Of a stretch of 64,000 nt of DNA, positions 1-8,968 are shown in pieces; positions within the stretch are counted from its first letter, which is position 1, and every line of letters starts with the position of its first letter. The position numbers were made by a program, and so were the translations under genes. The stretch spans positions 6,854 through 70,853 of the forward strand of contig CAZMTU010000002.1 in the NCBI GenBank assembly GCA_964569225.1, given 5' to 3'. This DNA comes from CAKSQF01 sp964569225 (GTDB taxonomy: Bacteria; Bacillota; Clostridia; Oscillospirales; CAG-272). The notes under the pieces are model-generated. The model had not been told where the DNA came from. It ran no database searches and worked only from the letters and a program-made list of their open reading frames with translations.

Positions 1-138
1 CCTATGGTGCCAACAGCATTATTCATCAAACGGCAGTGCCCCAAGCAGCCTGCCGCGGCTAATGCCTATAACGATATCGATATTTATCGGCATCCGCGAA
101 CCGCCATGGATCTAAGCGCTGAGTTTTCAACCGCCCGC
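1..138 (+). CDS. Possible C-terminal fragment of an unidentified protein
   Basis: Frame 1 is open from the window edge to a TGA at 136-138, giving 45 residues that end in DLSAEFSTAR. I do not recognise the family and the N-terminus lies outside the window. The hairpin at 170-209 follows at a distance expected for a terminator, which supports a gene ending here. The open stretch is short enough to occur by chance, so this is tentative. Confidence 0.35.
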
Positions 139-169
139 TGAAGGTCGGATTGATCAAAAAACTGTAAAT

Positions 170-209
170 AATCCCCGAAGCGGCAGGCATAGCCTGTACT
201 TCAGGGATT
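170..209. terminator. Probable bidirectional terminator
   Basis: AATCCC at 170-175 pairs with GGGATT at 204-209, and an inner stem (GAAG with CTTC, CAGGC with GCCTG) extends it. T-rich sequence follows on both strands. It sits between the end of the edge fragment and the end of the leftward TVP38-type gene, so it can serve both. Confidence 0.6.
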
Positions 210-219
210 TTCTCGTTTC

Positions 220-957
220 CTATATATATTTTTTTGTTTCCTTTTTAGCGTCTTCCCGCTTCATGACCTTATCGCGAAGCAAAATACCGGCAATGCCCAA
301 CAGCGCGGTCACCGCAAACAAAATAATCGTGTTCGATAACTCGCCTTCCGACAGATTGGCGCCAATAGAGGCTGACAAAATCAGCGCGGGCAGACGTCCC
401 ACCGTTGCCATCACTACGATTGACGTAGGCTTTGCTTGGGTAAATGGCGCAAAAAAGGTAATTAAATCCTTTGGGGTGCCGGGAATCAAAAAAAGCAGGA
501 AGAGCAGACTGTCCCGTTTCACCGGATCGTGAAGAAATTTCAGCTTTTCAAACCCCTTTGAATTAACAAACAAATTTACAAACTTGATACCGAATTTATT
601 AACGCCCCAGACGATCAGAGCGGTTCCAATGACATTGCCTATGGTTCCTATCAGCGTTCCGCCGAAGGTACCGAACATAAAGCCCAAAAGAATCGCCAGC
701 GGACCGCCCGGAATCACCGCTAATACCATCTGCAAAATTTGCAGGAAAACCATTGCCGGATAGCGCCAAATACCAAATTTCGCCAAGTAATTTTGGGAAA
801 CCTCCAGCTGCGCCCTCAATTCTTCCCCTTCCGCGCCGGAATAGCGTTCCATTAGCGGATAGAGCCAAACCGTTCCTATAATTATCAGAACGCCTACCAA
901 AATCAGCAGAAGCACTATTCCCGCTTTTTTCAGCCTTGCTTTTTTGTCCGTTGTCAT
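220..957 (-). CDS. TVP38/TMEM64 (VTT/DedA-like) membrane protein
   Basis: This 245-residue protein has an N-terminal hydrophobic helix (about residues 12-33) and several later membrane segments. The central stretch with PGGPLAILLGFMFG, followed by a Gly-rich helix with GNVIGTALIVWG and by LIPGTPKDLITF, is typical of the VTT domain of the TVP38/TMEM64 family. These are integral inner-membrane proteins related to DedA proteins; a lipid-scrambling or transport role is proposed for the superfamily, but the substrate here is unknown. A GGAGG ribosome site lies 14 nt upstream of the ATG. It is a single gene that ends at the terminator at 170-209. Confidence 0.85.
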   Translation of the reverse strand: MTTDKKARLKKAGIVLLLILVGVLIIIGTVWLYPLMERYSGAEGEELRAQLEVSQNYLAKFGIWRYPAMVFLQILQMVLAVIPGGPLAILLGFMFGTFGGTLIGTIGNVIGTALIVWGVNKFGIKFVNLFVNSKGFEKLKFLHDPVKRDSLLFLLFLIPGTPKDLITFFAPFTQAKPTSIVVMATVGRLPALILSASIGANLSEGELSNTIILFAVTALLGIAGILLRDKVMKREDAKKETKKYI

Positions 958-1122
958 TTTTTACATCATCCCTCCGGCAATTAACCGCAATTGACCTGCC
1001 TTTTGTTCATTATAGACAGCTAATTTTAAGTTAATATGAACAAACACCATAGGAATAATAAAAAATACAGTTTTTTAACCGCCTCAACTGCCAATTCTGC
1101 CTTACCGGTAACAAACAGCTGT

Positions 1123-3966
1123 TTATTCCACCGATTTCAGCGATTGCGCCATATCAATCTTTTCCAACGCGCCGTAAATAGCTAAATTGACCGCTGCCGC
1201 GAAAAGCAAGGTCAGCAAAAACGCTCCGCCGTAGCTAAGCCACTCCACCCGCACATTAAACCGAAGCATGTCAATATCAATTTCATTCATGACAAAGGCG
1301 TGCAGCCCTTTCCCGAGTAATAAGCCAATCAGAGCGCTGATCGCCGTTAAAATAAAGCTTTCTCTGAAAACGTAGGCAGCGCTTTCCATGGGATAAAAGC
1401 CAAGCACCTTAATCGTCGCGATCTCTCTGATCCGCTCTGTAATGTTAATATTGGTCAGATTAAACAGCACAATAAACGCAAGCATAGCCGCGCTGAAAAT
1501 GACTACCAGCACAATATAATTTAGACTTTCCAGACTCTGATCAAGGCTCTCCATTGTATCCTGGCTAATCGTCACACGGGATATATTTTCATCCGCCGCG
1601 ATAACTGCCGCCGCCATGTGAATATCGGACGCCTGCTTAAAGTTGACGAAAGCTGTAGAAAATTCGGGCGCCTGCCCCCATCCCTCCTGATAGGTTTCAA
1701 CCGACAAAAAAACGTAGCTGTCAATATAGTTATCAAAAATTCCGGCAATTTTTACAGTAATTTCCCGCAGCTCGTCATTTCTCAGCGTCAGCACGTCTCC
1801 TACCGATAAACCGAATTGCTCGGACAGCTTTCGATTAATGACCGCTTCACCGGTACCGGGCAGGGACAGGGATTTCCCATTATCACACAGCCGCCAGAAA
1901 TCGGCAATATCCGTCTGATCGGTCACGATCATGTTAGTATCCTTTACCCGATCGCCAAATACCATGGTAATGCTGCTTTTATGGACAAACAACGCCCCTT
2001 CCAATTGCTCCTCATAGGTTTTCAGAAATTCAACCTGTTCATTTTCAGTAGGGACCTTTAGAAATCCTATTTCGGCGTCATATATACTGATCTCGTCAAA
2101 CTGCTGATCGACCACCCCCTGTATAGAATCTCGAATACCAAATCCAGTGACCAACAGAGCCGTACATCCGCCAATCCCCAACAGCATCATAAAAAACCGC
2201 TTTTTGTAGCGAAATACATTGCGCACCGATACCTTCAGAAGAAAGCTCATTCGCTTCCACAAGAAAGGGATCCGTTCCAGAAAAATCCGCTTGCCTGCTT
2301 TAGGCGCTTTAGGACGAATGGCCTCTGCGGGCATTTGGGAAAGCTCCCGTCTGCAGACCAGCCACACCGTTCCCACCGAACAGATCAGTGATACCAGCAA
2401 GGAAAGGATTGCCAACGGCCAGCTCATCACATAATCAAGCGGCGCAAAGCCGTACATAATATTGTAAGCACCCCAGATCACATGCGGAAAAATCAGCGTA
2501 CCCGCGCAAAAGCCCACTGTACAACCGATTACCGCGGCGCTGCCGGCATAGAGCATGTATTTTCCCATGATTCTGCCGCCGCCATACCCAAGCGCTTTCC
2601 ATACGCCGATCTGTGTCCGCTGCTCTTTCACCAATCTGGTCATGGTAGTCATGCAGACCAACGCTGCTACCAAAAAGAAAAATACCGGGAAAACCGTAGA
2701 AATTCCTTCCACAATCGAAGTATCGTTCTCAAAAGTCGCATATCCTACATTGCTTTCACCGCGGTTCAGCGTGTAAACTTCCGGCGGCTGAATCGCATCT
2801 CTGTCCGCTTCCGCCTGTTCAATCTTCCGAAGCGCGTCTGCCAGCTCCGCTTCCGTTTCGGCAAATGCTTCCTCTGCTTCTTCTTTACCGCTTTCATAAG
2901 CGTCGTATCCCGATTGCCATTCTTGCCGCTTTTCGTCAAGAAGCGCTTTCGCTTCAGAAATCTGTGCCAAAGCCGCCGTATACGCCGACTGATCCATCAA
3001 ACCGGCGTCCCACACTTCCTTTAACTGCCGCTCCTGCTCCGCAAGCGCTTCCTCTTGAGCCGTAAGCGTTTCGTTAGCGGCAACCAGCTCTGCCAACGTA
3101 TCCGCCAATGTCTTTTCAGTATCCTGCTTGGCGGTTTGAAAATCGGCTAACGCCTGGTTGTATTCGCTTCTAACCTCAGCGATCTGCGTATTGGCATCAC
3201 TGATGAGCTTCTGATAGCGGTTTTGTGCCGCCGCATCAGCTAATGTTTTTATTTGCGGCGCGATCTCCGCAATCGCGTCATTATACGCATCGCTGTAAAT
3301 CGCTCCGTCCGCGGATACAGTGAGATAAATTTCAGTATAGTAATCAGAATTAAACCCGTCTGGCGTCAGATAAAAGAAGCCTGACAGCTTTCCGTTGCCC
3401 AACGATGTAGAGCCTCTCTGAAAGCTGATATAACTAACCGAACGGACAATCCCCACTATGGTATATTCCTTAACGGCAAACAATGACTGAGTGTCTTCAT
3501 CATTGACCTCCGATATGGTAACAGTCTGACCGACCGCCTCCTCAGAATACAGCTTATTATCTACTACACATTCATCTGCCGCCTGCGGCAGCCGCCCCGC
3601 TACTAAATCGGGCAGATTCACCGTATCGGTCAGCTGCATAGCTTTCAGCGCCTGATCTGAACCGTCCGCCTCAGTTACCAGCACATCGGCGGAAACCGAG
3701 CCTTCCGCGGCCCGAACCAAAGCGTCTGCTCGCAGTATTTCTACGGCTTCCTTATCCAATCCCAGTGTGGAAGCGATCATAAAATCATACATCTGATGCT
3801 CACTCAGATAACGATCTCCGGTAGAAATCATTTGCGTTTTACTGATCCGCAGACCCGAAAAAAAACCTACCCCCAGTGCAATAATCAGCAAAATCGCAAA
3901 ATAGCGCCCTAAATTTTGCCGGATATCCCGAAGCAACAGCCTTAAAAACAGTGCTTTTTTCTTCAT
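1123..3966 (-). CDS. FtsX/MacB-type ABC transporter permease, 947 aa
   Basis: The protein has one N-terminal membrane helix (about residues 23-40), a MacB-like extracytoplasmic region, and two FtsX-type membrane clusters (about 425-545 and 830-935), with another helix near 600. Between about residues 248 and 395 there is a long Glu/Ala/Gln-rich coiled coil. Permeases of this shape usually work with a LolD-like ATPase in export of peptides, lipoproteins or drugs, or in envelope sensing. The ATPase gene lies 49 nt upstream and the pair should be cotranscribed. Start ATG is preceded by GAAGGGAAGG. The substrate cannot be deduced. The coiled coil resembles those of permeases that reach toward the cell wall, which is inference. 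Confidence 0.88.
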   Translation of the reverse strand: MKKKALFLRLLLRDIRQNLGRYFAILLIIALGVGFFSGLRISKTQMISTGDRYLSEHQMYDFMIASTLGLDKEAVEILRADALVRAAEGSVSADVLVTEADGSDQALKAMQLTDTVNLPDLVAGRLPQAADECVVDNKLYSEEAVGQTVTISEVNDEDTQSLFAVKEYTIVGIVRSVSYISFQRGSTSLGNGKLSGFFYLTPDGFNSDYYTEIYLTVSADGAIYSDAYNDAIAEIAPQIKTLADAAAQNRYQKLISDANTQIAEVRSEYNQALADFQTAKQDTEKTLADTLAELVAANETLTAQEEALAEQERQLKEVWDAGLMDQSAYTAALAQISEAKALLDEKRQEWQSGYDAYESGKEEAEEAFAETEAELADALRKIEQAEADRDAIQPPEVYTLNRGESNVGYATFENDTSIVEGISTVFPVFFFLVAALVCMTTMTRLVKEQRTQIGVWKALGYGGGRIMGKYMLYAGSAAVIGCTVGFCAGTLIFPHVIWGAYNIMYGFAPLDYVMSWPLAILSLLVSLICSVGTVWLVCRRELSQMPAEAIRPKAPKAGKRIFLERIPFLWKRMSFLLKVSVRNVFRYKKRFFMMLLGIGGCTALLVTGFGIRDSIQGVVDQQFDEISIYDAEIGFLKVPTENEQVEFLKTYEEQLEGALFVHKSSITMVFGDRVKDTNMIVTDQTDIADFWRLCDNGKSLSLPGTGEAVINRKLSEQFGLSVGDVLTLRNDELREITVKIAGIFDNYIDSYVFLSVETYQEGWGQAPEFSTAFVNFKQASDIHMAAAVIAADENISRVTISQDTMESLDQSLESLNYIVLVVIFSAAMLAFIVLFNLTNINITERIREIATIKVLGFYPMESAAYVFRESFILTAISALIGLLLGKGLHAFVMNEIDIDMLRFNVRVEWLSYGGAFLLTLLFAAAVNLAIYGALEKIDMAQSLKSVE

Positions 3967-4015
3967 CGCGTTTCCTTCCCTTCATGATACTTGAAAAGCA
4001 TTGCCTTCAAAGTCC

Positions 4016-4726
4016 TTACCACTCGATCTCTTCCACCGGAATCGGCTTATCATTAACGGTTTCCGAAAGAATCATCCCGCTTTTGACCCGAATAACCCGG
4101 TTCGCCATCGCGGTCAATGCCTGATTATGGGTGATAATAATAACGGTCATACCGGTAGTGCGGCTGGTATCCTGCAGCAGCTTCAAAACGCTCTTACCGG
4201 TCTGATAGTCCAGCGCGCCGGTAGGCTCATCGCAAAGCAGGAGCTTGGGATTTTTTGCAAGCGCTCGGGCAATGGCAACCCGCTGCTGTTCACCGCCCGA
4301 AAGCTGCGCCGGAAAATTCAGTTCCCGCTCCTCCAGCCCTACCCCTGTCAGCACGGTGTGGGCATCCAGCGGATCCTTGCAGATCTGCGCCGCTAATTCC
4401 ACGTTTTCCAACGCGGTTAAATTTGGAATCAGATTGTAAAACTGAAATACAAACCCAATTTCATGACGGCGGTATTCGGTCAACTGCTTTTTTCCAAAAG
4501 AAGAAATATCCGTTCCGTTCAGAAATACGGAACCGGAGGTAAGCTGATCCATTCCGCCCAAAATATTAAGCAAGGTTGTTTTACCGGCGCCTGATTCTCC
4601 GACAATTACGCAAATTTCACCCTTTTCAATGGAAAAACTGGCGCTGTCAAGCGCTTTAATGGTCACATCTCCCGTTTTGTATTCCTTGCACACATTTTCA
4701 AATCTGACAAACGATTCACTTTTCAT
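4016..4726 (-). CDS. LolD/MacB-type ABC transporter ATP-binding protein
   Basis: This ATPase of about 236 residues carries Walker A GESGAGKTT, the signature LSGGEQQR, Walker B LLLCDEPTGALD and the switch His in IITHN, so it should be catalytically competent. It is the energising subunit for the 947-residue permease that follows on the same strand. Two in-frame ATGs exist, at 4738 and 4726. The purine-rich GGGAAGG lies directly before the first and 13 nt before the second. I prefer 4726, where the family's usual start (short, then FVRFENVCKEY) fits. The TetR gene is divergent across a 380-nt space and may control this operon. Confidence 0.9.
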   Translation of the reverse strand: MKSESFVRFENVCKEYKTGDVTIKALDSASFSIEKGEICVIVGESGAGKTTLLNILGGMDQLTSGSVFLNGTDISSFGKKQLTEYRRHEIGFVFQFYNLIPNLTALENVELAAQICKDPLDAHTVLTGVGLEERELNFPAQLSGGEQQRVAIARALAKNPKLLLCDEPTGALDYQTGKSVLKLLQDTSRTTGMTVIIITHNQALTAMANRVIRVKSGMILSETVNDKPIPVEEIEW

Positions 4727-4959
4727 ACCTATGATCATTCCTTCCCGCTATCGGATCATTTGCCCGCGTTTTGTGTGATCAACGCGCGGCAAATAATATC
4801 GCTTCGATCTCAAAGCCGTAATGTCAGCCGCAAACGACTTTTTCAGATCCTGTCCCCTTATTGTTCTTTCATTTTTCGGAAATTTCAGTCTGCATTTTTT
4901 TAACAGAAGTTTACAAAACAAAACAAATTGTTCAACAAGTTTATATTTATTAAACATAG

Positions 4960-5013
4960 TGTTGACTTTTTTTCGTAAATGTAGTATACTATAAATATGT
5001 TAATTAGTCAACA
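4960..5013 (+). promoter_or_regulatory. tetR promoter inside an inverted repeat
   Basis: TTGACT (4962-4967), a 17-nt spacer and TATACT (4985-4990) form a strong sigma-A type promoter pointing at the TetR gene. It is bracketed by TGTTGACT (4960-4967) and AGTCAACA (5006-5013), a perfect 8-base inverted repeat. The repeat could be an autoregulatory operator for the TetR protein; that part is inference. Confidence 0.6.
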
Positions 5014-5105
5014 AACAGTTTAGAGAAGAATGAAAAATAATCAACAAAATGCAGTAATCTGTTTAGAAATTTTCAAAAAATTCATTTTTGAAGGGAGCGA
5101 TCGTC

Positions 5106-5681
5106 ATGAGTGAAAAACAGGACCGAAGGGTAAAATACACCAAAATGGTGCTGCGCGAGAGCTTAATCGCCTGTCTGCAGGAAAAACCGATCTCCCGCAT
5201 CACTATCAAGGAGCTATGTGAGCGAGCTGATATCAACCGCGCCACATTCTATTCTCATTATCAGGATCAATATGACTTGTTAAAAAAGAATGAGCAAGAA
5301 GTGATCGACGAGATCAATCTGTGTTTGGACCGATATCCTTATCATGAAAGCGAAGACGCCATCTATGAAATGGTACTGGTCATTCTCACCTATGTCAAAG
5401 AAAACAGCAGCTTATGCAAGGTACTGTTCGGCAGCGAAGGCAATATTGATTTTCAGCGAAAAATTATGGATGTAGTCTACAAACGCTGTATTGTAGAGGA
5501 CAAATCGGTTCTTGCCATTGATGCCTGTACTGCCGAGTATATTTACACCTATGCTACGATCGGCGTCATTGGCGTCATTCAAAAATGGCTACGGGCCGAC
5601 ATGGCACAGCCGGTAGAGCAAATGGCAAAGATTATTGTCCGGCTTGCCAATGGCAGCGCTCAATCTTTTATGAGACTTTAA
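5106..5681 (+). CDS. TetR/AcrR-family transcriptional regulator
   Basis: The 191-residue product has an N-terminal helix-turn-helix of TetR type: ISRITIKELCERADINR is followed by TFYSHYQDQYDLL, the hallmark of the family. The C-terminal half is all-helical and would bind an unknown ligand. Start ATG at 5106 is chosen because GAAGGGAG lies 9 nt before it, whereas the upstream in-frame ATG at 5088 has no ribosome site. The gene diverges from the ABC exporter operon, a frequent arrangement for drug- or stress-induced exporters, so regulation of that operon is likely but unproven. Its 3' end overlaps the convergent kinase-like gene by 4 bases. Confidence 0.9.
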   Translation: MSEKQDRRVKYTKMVLRESLIACLQEKPISRITIKELCERADINRATFYSHYQDQYDLLKKNEQEVIDEINLCLDRYPYHESEDAIYEMVLVILTYVKENSSLCKVLFGSEGNIDFQRKIMDVVYKRCIVEDKSVLAIDACTAEYIYTYATIGVIGVIQKWLRADMAQPVEQMAKIIVRLANGSAQSFMRL

Positions 5682-6190
5682 CCTGCCGACAGTGAATTAA
5701 GCCACGCTTTTGCCTGTCTGCGGCTTTTGAGCCAAACCGTCTTATCGGGAAAATCCTTTCTGATCTGCTTAAATTTTTTGCGGCGCGCTTGGGTCCGTCC
5801 CTCCCATAAAAGCCAGCGGATAAATTCCCTATCCATTTTTTCGGGACAGCCCTCCGCGACACTTCCCCGTGTCGTTCCCCGATATTTAAAATAGCGCCGC
5901 AGCGCTGAGCAAAAACAGAAAATACGTCCGAGATCCATCATGACAATGAGATCAGCCGCTTCGTAGCGTTCTTTCGAACATATGCGGGTATAGTTGCCGT
6001 CAATAATCCAGTTTTCATTTTTCAGAAACGCACGCAGATCTGCCCGCATCTCTTCATCCGCTCTTTCGACCCATCCGGGCGCAAAATGAAGCTTGTCAAG
6101 ATGCAGCACAGGCAGACCGAAACGCGCGCCAAGCCGTCCTGCCAATGTGGATTTACCCGCGCCGCTGTATCCTATCACCGCTATTTTCAT
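5678..6190 (-). CDS. P-loop NTPase, adenylate kinase-like (FlaR/topology modulation type)
   Basis: The 170-residue protein begins MKIAVIGYSGAGKSTLAGRL, a perfect Walker A, followed by LPVLHLDKLHFAPGW and the NWIIDGNY motif typical of proteins annotated as topology modulation protein or FlaR-like kinases. These resemble small nucleotide or shikimate kinases; the true substrate is not established. AGGAGG lies before the ATG. It converges on the TetR gene and overlaps it by 4 bases. Confidence 0.8.
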   Translation of the reverse strand: MKIAVIGYSGAGKSTLAGRLGARFGLPVLHLDKLHFAPGWVERADEEMRADLRAFLKNENWIIDGNYTRICSKERYEAADLIVMMDLGRIFCFCSALRRYFKYRGTTRGSVAEGCPEKMDREFIRWLLWEGRTQARRKKFKQIRKDFPDKTVWLKSRRQAKAWLNSLSAG

Positions 6191-6213
6191 AAAGTCCTCC
6201 TATTTTTTAAAAG

Positions 6214-6246
6214 CTGAGCCTGTCCGGTTATTTCGGACAGGCTCAG
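6214..6246 (-). terminator. Terminator of the 399-aa gene
   Basis: CTGAGCCTGTCCG (6214-6226) and CGGACAGGCTCAG (6234-6246) form a perfect 13-bp stem with a 7-nt loop. On the minus strand it is followed by CTTTT, so it should end transcription of the gene at 6262-7461. Confidence 0.8.
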
Positions 6247-6261
6247 TGCCATATTCGTCAA

Positions 6262-7461
6262 TCAGCTTATATAGGTAACCTGATCCGCTTTCAGCAGCTT
6301 TTCTTCCCGTCCGTCGGGCGTCCGGCGCAGGATATACAAACCGTTAGAAATGTAAATATCCTCTCCATCCAGCGCAAAAGCCAACACGCCCTTCCGGACG
6401 GTTTCGGTCTTACCGTCCGGCCAGCGTCGGATAAGCTCCCACGAGGGCGGAATAATACCGGGATTTTTCTCATTTGCCGTCTGCTTAAGCGATTTTTCTG
6501 CATCAATCAGATTGCCTTCAATGTAGAGCTCCGCTTCCGACTTCTGCTTAGAGGCACCGCCGCCCGAACGCAGCGTTTTCCCGGTATACTTCATGGTAAA
6601 GAAATTCAAGAAACTAAAAAGCGCACCGATCAGCCGCACCGGAAGCAGCAGCAGATCCAACAGACAGCTTCCCCTTCGAACCGTTTGTGCTTTATAGGGA
6701 CGGCGAATATAATAAACGCTGCCGTCCGCTCCTTCTCTCGGTTTCACATAATCATACGCGGAATCGACCGCGATCTCATCAATTTCACCGGTTTTCACAT
6801 TGATCCGGTAAATTCCGGAGGGTCCCACCGCCGTATAACGTCCGCCCGATACCGCAAGCTCCATCATGGCAAGCGGCAGCGAACGGATTTGCTGTTCAGA
6901 TTGCTCCGCATGATCGGTTGAAAGCCCCGCGCTGCTGTAATAGAGCAGATCTTCATCGCAAAGCGACCATGCGGGCGAAGCCTCAACGCTCTCTCCCTCG
7001 GTAATAACAGTGCAATTCCCCTTCAATCCGGCAATGCCTAAATGGCACTCTCCGCCAAACGCGGCGGTCACAGCCATTTTTCCGTGGCGAATGTCAAAAT
7101 CAATATATTGGTAATGACTGTCCGCCAGCACAATGCCTTCGTCGCTGTCGGTCATAGATTTCTTGCTGTAAATACCTGCTATCTCATCAATAGAAATCGA
7201 ATAGAACAGTTGACCGTCTTCGCACGCCACACAGGAAATCCGGGAAGATATCTGCTCCACTCGCGACGAAGCGTCACTGCCCGGCTCATACACACCGGTA
7301 AATTTTGCGCCCTCGCCGCTCTTTTTCCACGCCTCCCGCTGAGCGCTTGTTTTGACATGCTCAATAGCATGCGCCAGCACAGCGCTGGGAATCTCCTTTG
7401 ATTTTCCGTCTGCCGCAATAAACATTTTACCTTTTGAAACGAAGAAAAGCTGCTGCTTCAT
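6262..7461 (-). CDS. Unrecognised 399-aa protein, beta-propeller-like with a central hydrophobic segment
   Basis: I do not recognise the family with certainty. The sequence is rich in short beta-strand repeats of the kind GKMAVTAAFG, GEDIYISNGLY and YFDIRH-like blades, as in DUF5050 or propeller-like proteins. Near residues 268-290 there is a hydrophobic stretch (LLDLLLLPVRLIGALFSFLNF) preceded by basic residues, which could be a membrane hairpin or anchor. There is no signal peptide. GAAAGGA lies upstream of the ATG. It is a single gene with its own terminator at 6214-6246, located between a kinase-like gene and an aldo/keto reductase, and the context does not suggest a role. Confidence 0.65.
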   Translation of the reverse strand: MKQQLFFVSKGKMFIAADGKSKEIPSAVLAHAIEHVKTSAQREAWKKSGEGAKFTGVYEPGSDASSRVEQISSRISCVACEDGQLFYSISIDEIAGIYSKKSMTDSDEGIVLADSHYQYIDFDIRHGKMAVTAAFGGECHLGIAGLKGNCTVITEGESVEASPAWSLCDEDLLYYSSAGLSTDHAEQSEQQIRSLPLAMMELAVSGGRYTAVGPSGIYRINVKTGEIDEIAVDSAYDYVKPREGADGSVYYIRRPYKAQTVRRGSCLLDLLLLPVRLIGALFSFLNFFTMKYTGKTLRSGGGASKQKSEAELYIEGNLIDAEKSLKQTANEKNPGIIPPSWELIRRWPDGKTETVRKGVLAFALDGEDIYISNGLYILRRTPDGREEKLLKADQVTYIS

Positions 7462-7495
7462 GATTTGCGGTTCCTTTCAATGCTGTGCGACTCCG

Positions 7496-8410
7496 TCACG
7501 GCAGGCGGTGTCCGGCAGCCAAATAAATTTCATACCACTGGCTGCGGGTAAGCGTCACATCGGCCGCAGCGCAAATATCTGAAAGATGCTCAGGATTCAT
7601 CGTACCGGCAATCACCTGCATATTCGCCGGATGGCGAAGGATCCACGCGGCAGCCACCGCTGTTTTGCTCAGATGATAGATTTCTCCGATTTCCGCCAGC
7701 TTCCGGTTAAGCTCAGGGAACTTTTCATTGTCCACAAAGGTACCGGCAAAAAAACCGTATTGAAAGGGCGACCAAGTCTGAATCGTCATCTGCTTAATCC
7801 GACTGTATTCCAGCAGTCCGCCGTCATGCATCACCGATTCCTCGTTTTTCATATTCACATTCATACCGGAAGTAACCATTCCCGCTTCGGGAACAGAGAA
7901 CTGAAGCTGATTTGCAATCAGCGGCTGCTTTACCGCGGTTTTCAGCAGTTCGATTTGGTACAGATTATGGTTAGATACACCGAAATAGCGAACCTTTCCG
8001 CTTTGATGCAGAATCTCAAAAGCTTCCGCCACCTCTTCCGGCTCCATCAGAGTATCGGGACGGTGCAGCAGCAGGACATCCACATGATCTACGCCCAGCC
8101 GTTCAAGGCTGCCGTCTACCGCTTCCAAAATATGCGATTTTGAAAAATCGTACTGTCCGGGACGAATAGCGCACTTTGTTTGCAGCACGATCTTATCCCG
8201 GATGCCGGGGTGACGCTTCAGATAAGCGCCAAAGCACTTTTCCGAATTGCCGCCGCCGTAAATGTCCGCATGGTCAAAATAGTTAATGCCGTTTTCAAAC
8301 GCGCAATCCATAATGGCGTCTACCCGCTCGTCAGACAGACCGCTCATCCGCATACAGCCAAGGGAAACCGCCGATGCGGGAACGATCCCTCCCATTTTAA
8401 TTTGTTTCAT
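7496..8410 (-). CDS. Aldo/keto reductase, YdhF-like
   Basis: The roughly 304-residue product is a complete TIM-barrel NAD(P)H-dependent oxidoreductase. The catalytic Asp and Tyr are in YFDHADIYGGG, the Lys in IVLQTKC and the His in VDVLLLHRPD; the cofactor-binding C-terminal part includes VIAGTMNPEHL. It should reduce aldehydes or ketones in the cytoplasm; the substrate is unknown. The start at 8410 is preferred over 8422 because TGGAGCG precedes it at the right distance. It lies downstream of pyrI on the same strand, 130 nt away, but has no functional link to pyrimidine synthesis. Confidence 0.9.
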   Translation of the reverse strand: MKQIKMGGIVPASAVSLGCMRMSGLSDERVDAIMDCAFENGINYFDHADIYGGGNSEKCFGAYLKRHPGIRDKIVLQTKCAIRPGQYDFSKSHILEAVDGSLERLGVDHVDVLLLHRPDTLMEPEEVAEAFEILHQSGKVRYFGVSNHNLYQIELLKTAVKQPLIANQLQFSVPEAGMVTSGMNVNMKNEESVMHDGGLLEYSRIKQMTIQTWSPFQYGFFAGTFVDNEKFPELNRKLAEIGEIYHLSKTAVAAAWILRHPANMQVIAGTMNPEHLSDICAAADVTLTRSQWYEIYLAAGHRLP

Positions 8411-8539
8411 AATACGCTCCATTTCTCTATCATTTTTTTATCTGTCAGTCAAATCATATAGGCTATCCCCTGTATTAGCTCCCCAGAAACAAGCTTCCGC
8501 AATACCCAATAGCCATGCACAGTCAAGGCTTTAGCAGCG

Positions 8540-8962
8540 TCAATTTTGTTTGGCGCTCATTTCGCAGTATAGACAGCGATAAATTCTGCGCTTGCGATCC
8601 GCCAGCTTGAAAACCTGCGGCAATTCCTGCTCACAAGAGGTGATGCAGCGGGGATTCTTGCATTTCAGCACGCCTGTAACCTGTTCAGGCAGCTCCAGCG
8701 ATAAGCGCTGCGCCACATTGCCCCGTTCAATAATACTGACTGTAATACCGGGATCCAAATACCCTAACACATCAAAGTTCAGATCTATTACATCGTAAAT
8801 TTTCAATACATCTTTTTTGCCCATCTTTTTGCTGGGCGCGTTGACAATTACCGCGACAGTGCAGCCCAGCTTGTCCAGCTGCAGCACATGATAAATTTCC
8901 ATTGCCCGACCCGCGGTAATGTGATCCAGCACTACGCCGTTCTGAATAGGATTGACTATCAT
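8540..8962 (-). CDS. pyrI: Aspartate carbamoyltransferase regulatory subunit
   Basis: The 140-residue protein has the N-terminal allosteric domain (LDHITAGRAMEIYHVLQL) and the C-terminal zinc domain with four cysteines spaced as CKNPRC then YRCLYC. It binds CTP/ATP and joins PyrB in the heterododecameric enzyme, giving feedback control of pyrimidine synthesis. It begins 6 nt after the pyrB stop codon, so the two subunits are cotranslated, and it is the last gene of the pyr cluster. Confidence 0.97.
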   Translation of the reverse strand: MIVNPIQNGVVLDHITAGRAMEIYHVLQLDKLGCTVAVIVNAPSKKMGKKDVLKIYDVIDLNFDVLGYLDPGITVSIIERGNVAQRLSLELPEQVTGVLKCKNPRCITSCEQELPQVFKLADRKRRIYRCLYCEMSAKQN

Positions 8963-8968
8963 AGCATT

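Noticed and set aside
2482..3024. A 180-codon plus-strand frame inside the 947-aa permease
   Set aside because: It is antisense to the coiled-coil region, and the repetitive Glu/Ala codons keep the opposite strand open.
4748..4957. A 69-codon leftward frame upstream of the ABC ATPase gene
   Set aside because: Composition is random-looking, there is no ribosome site, and it lies in the regulatory space between the exporter and tetR.
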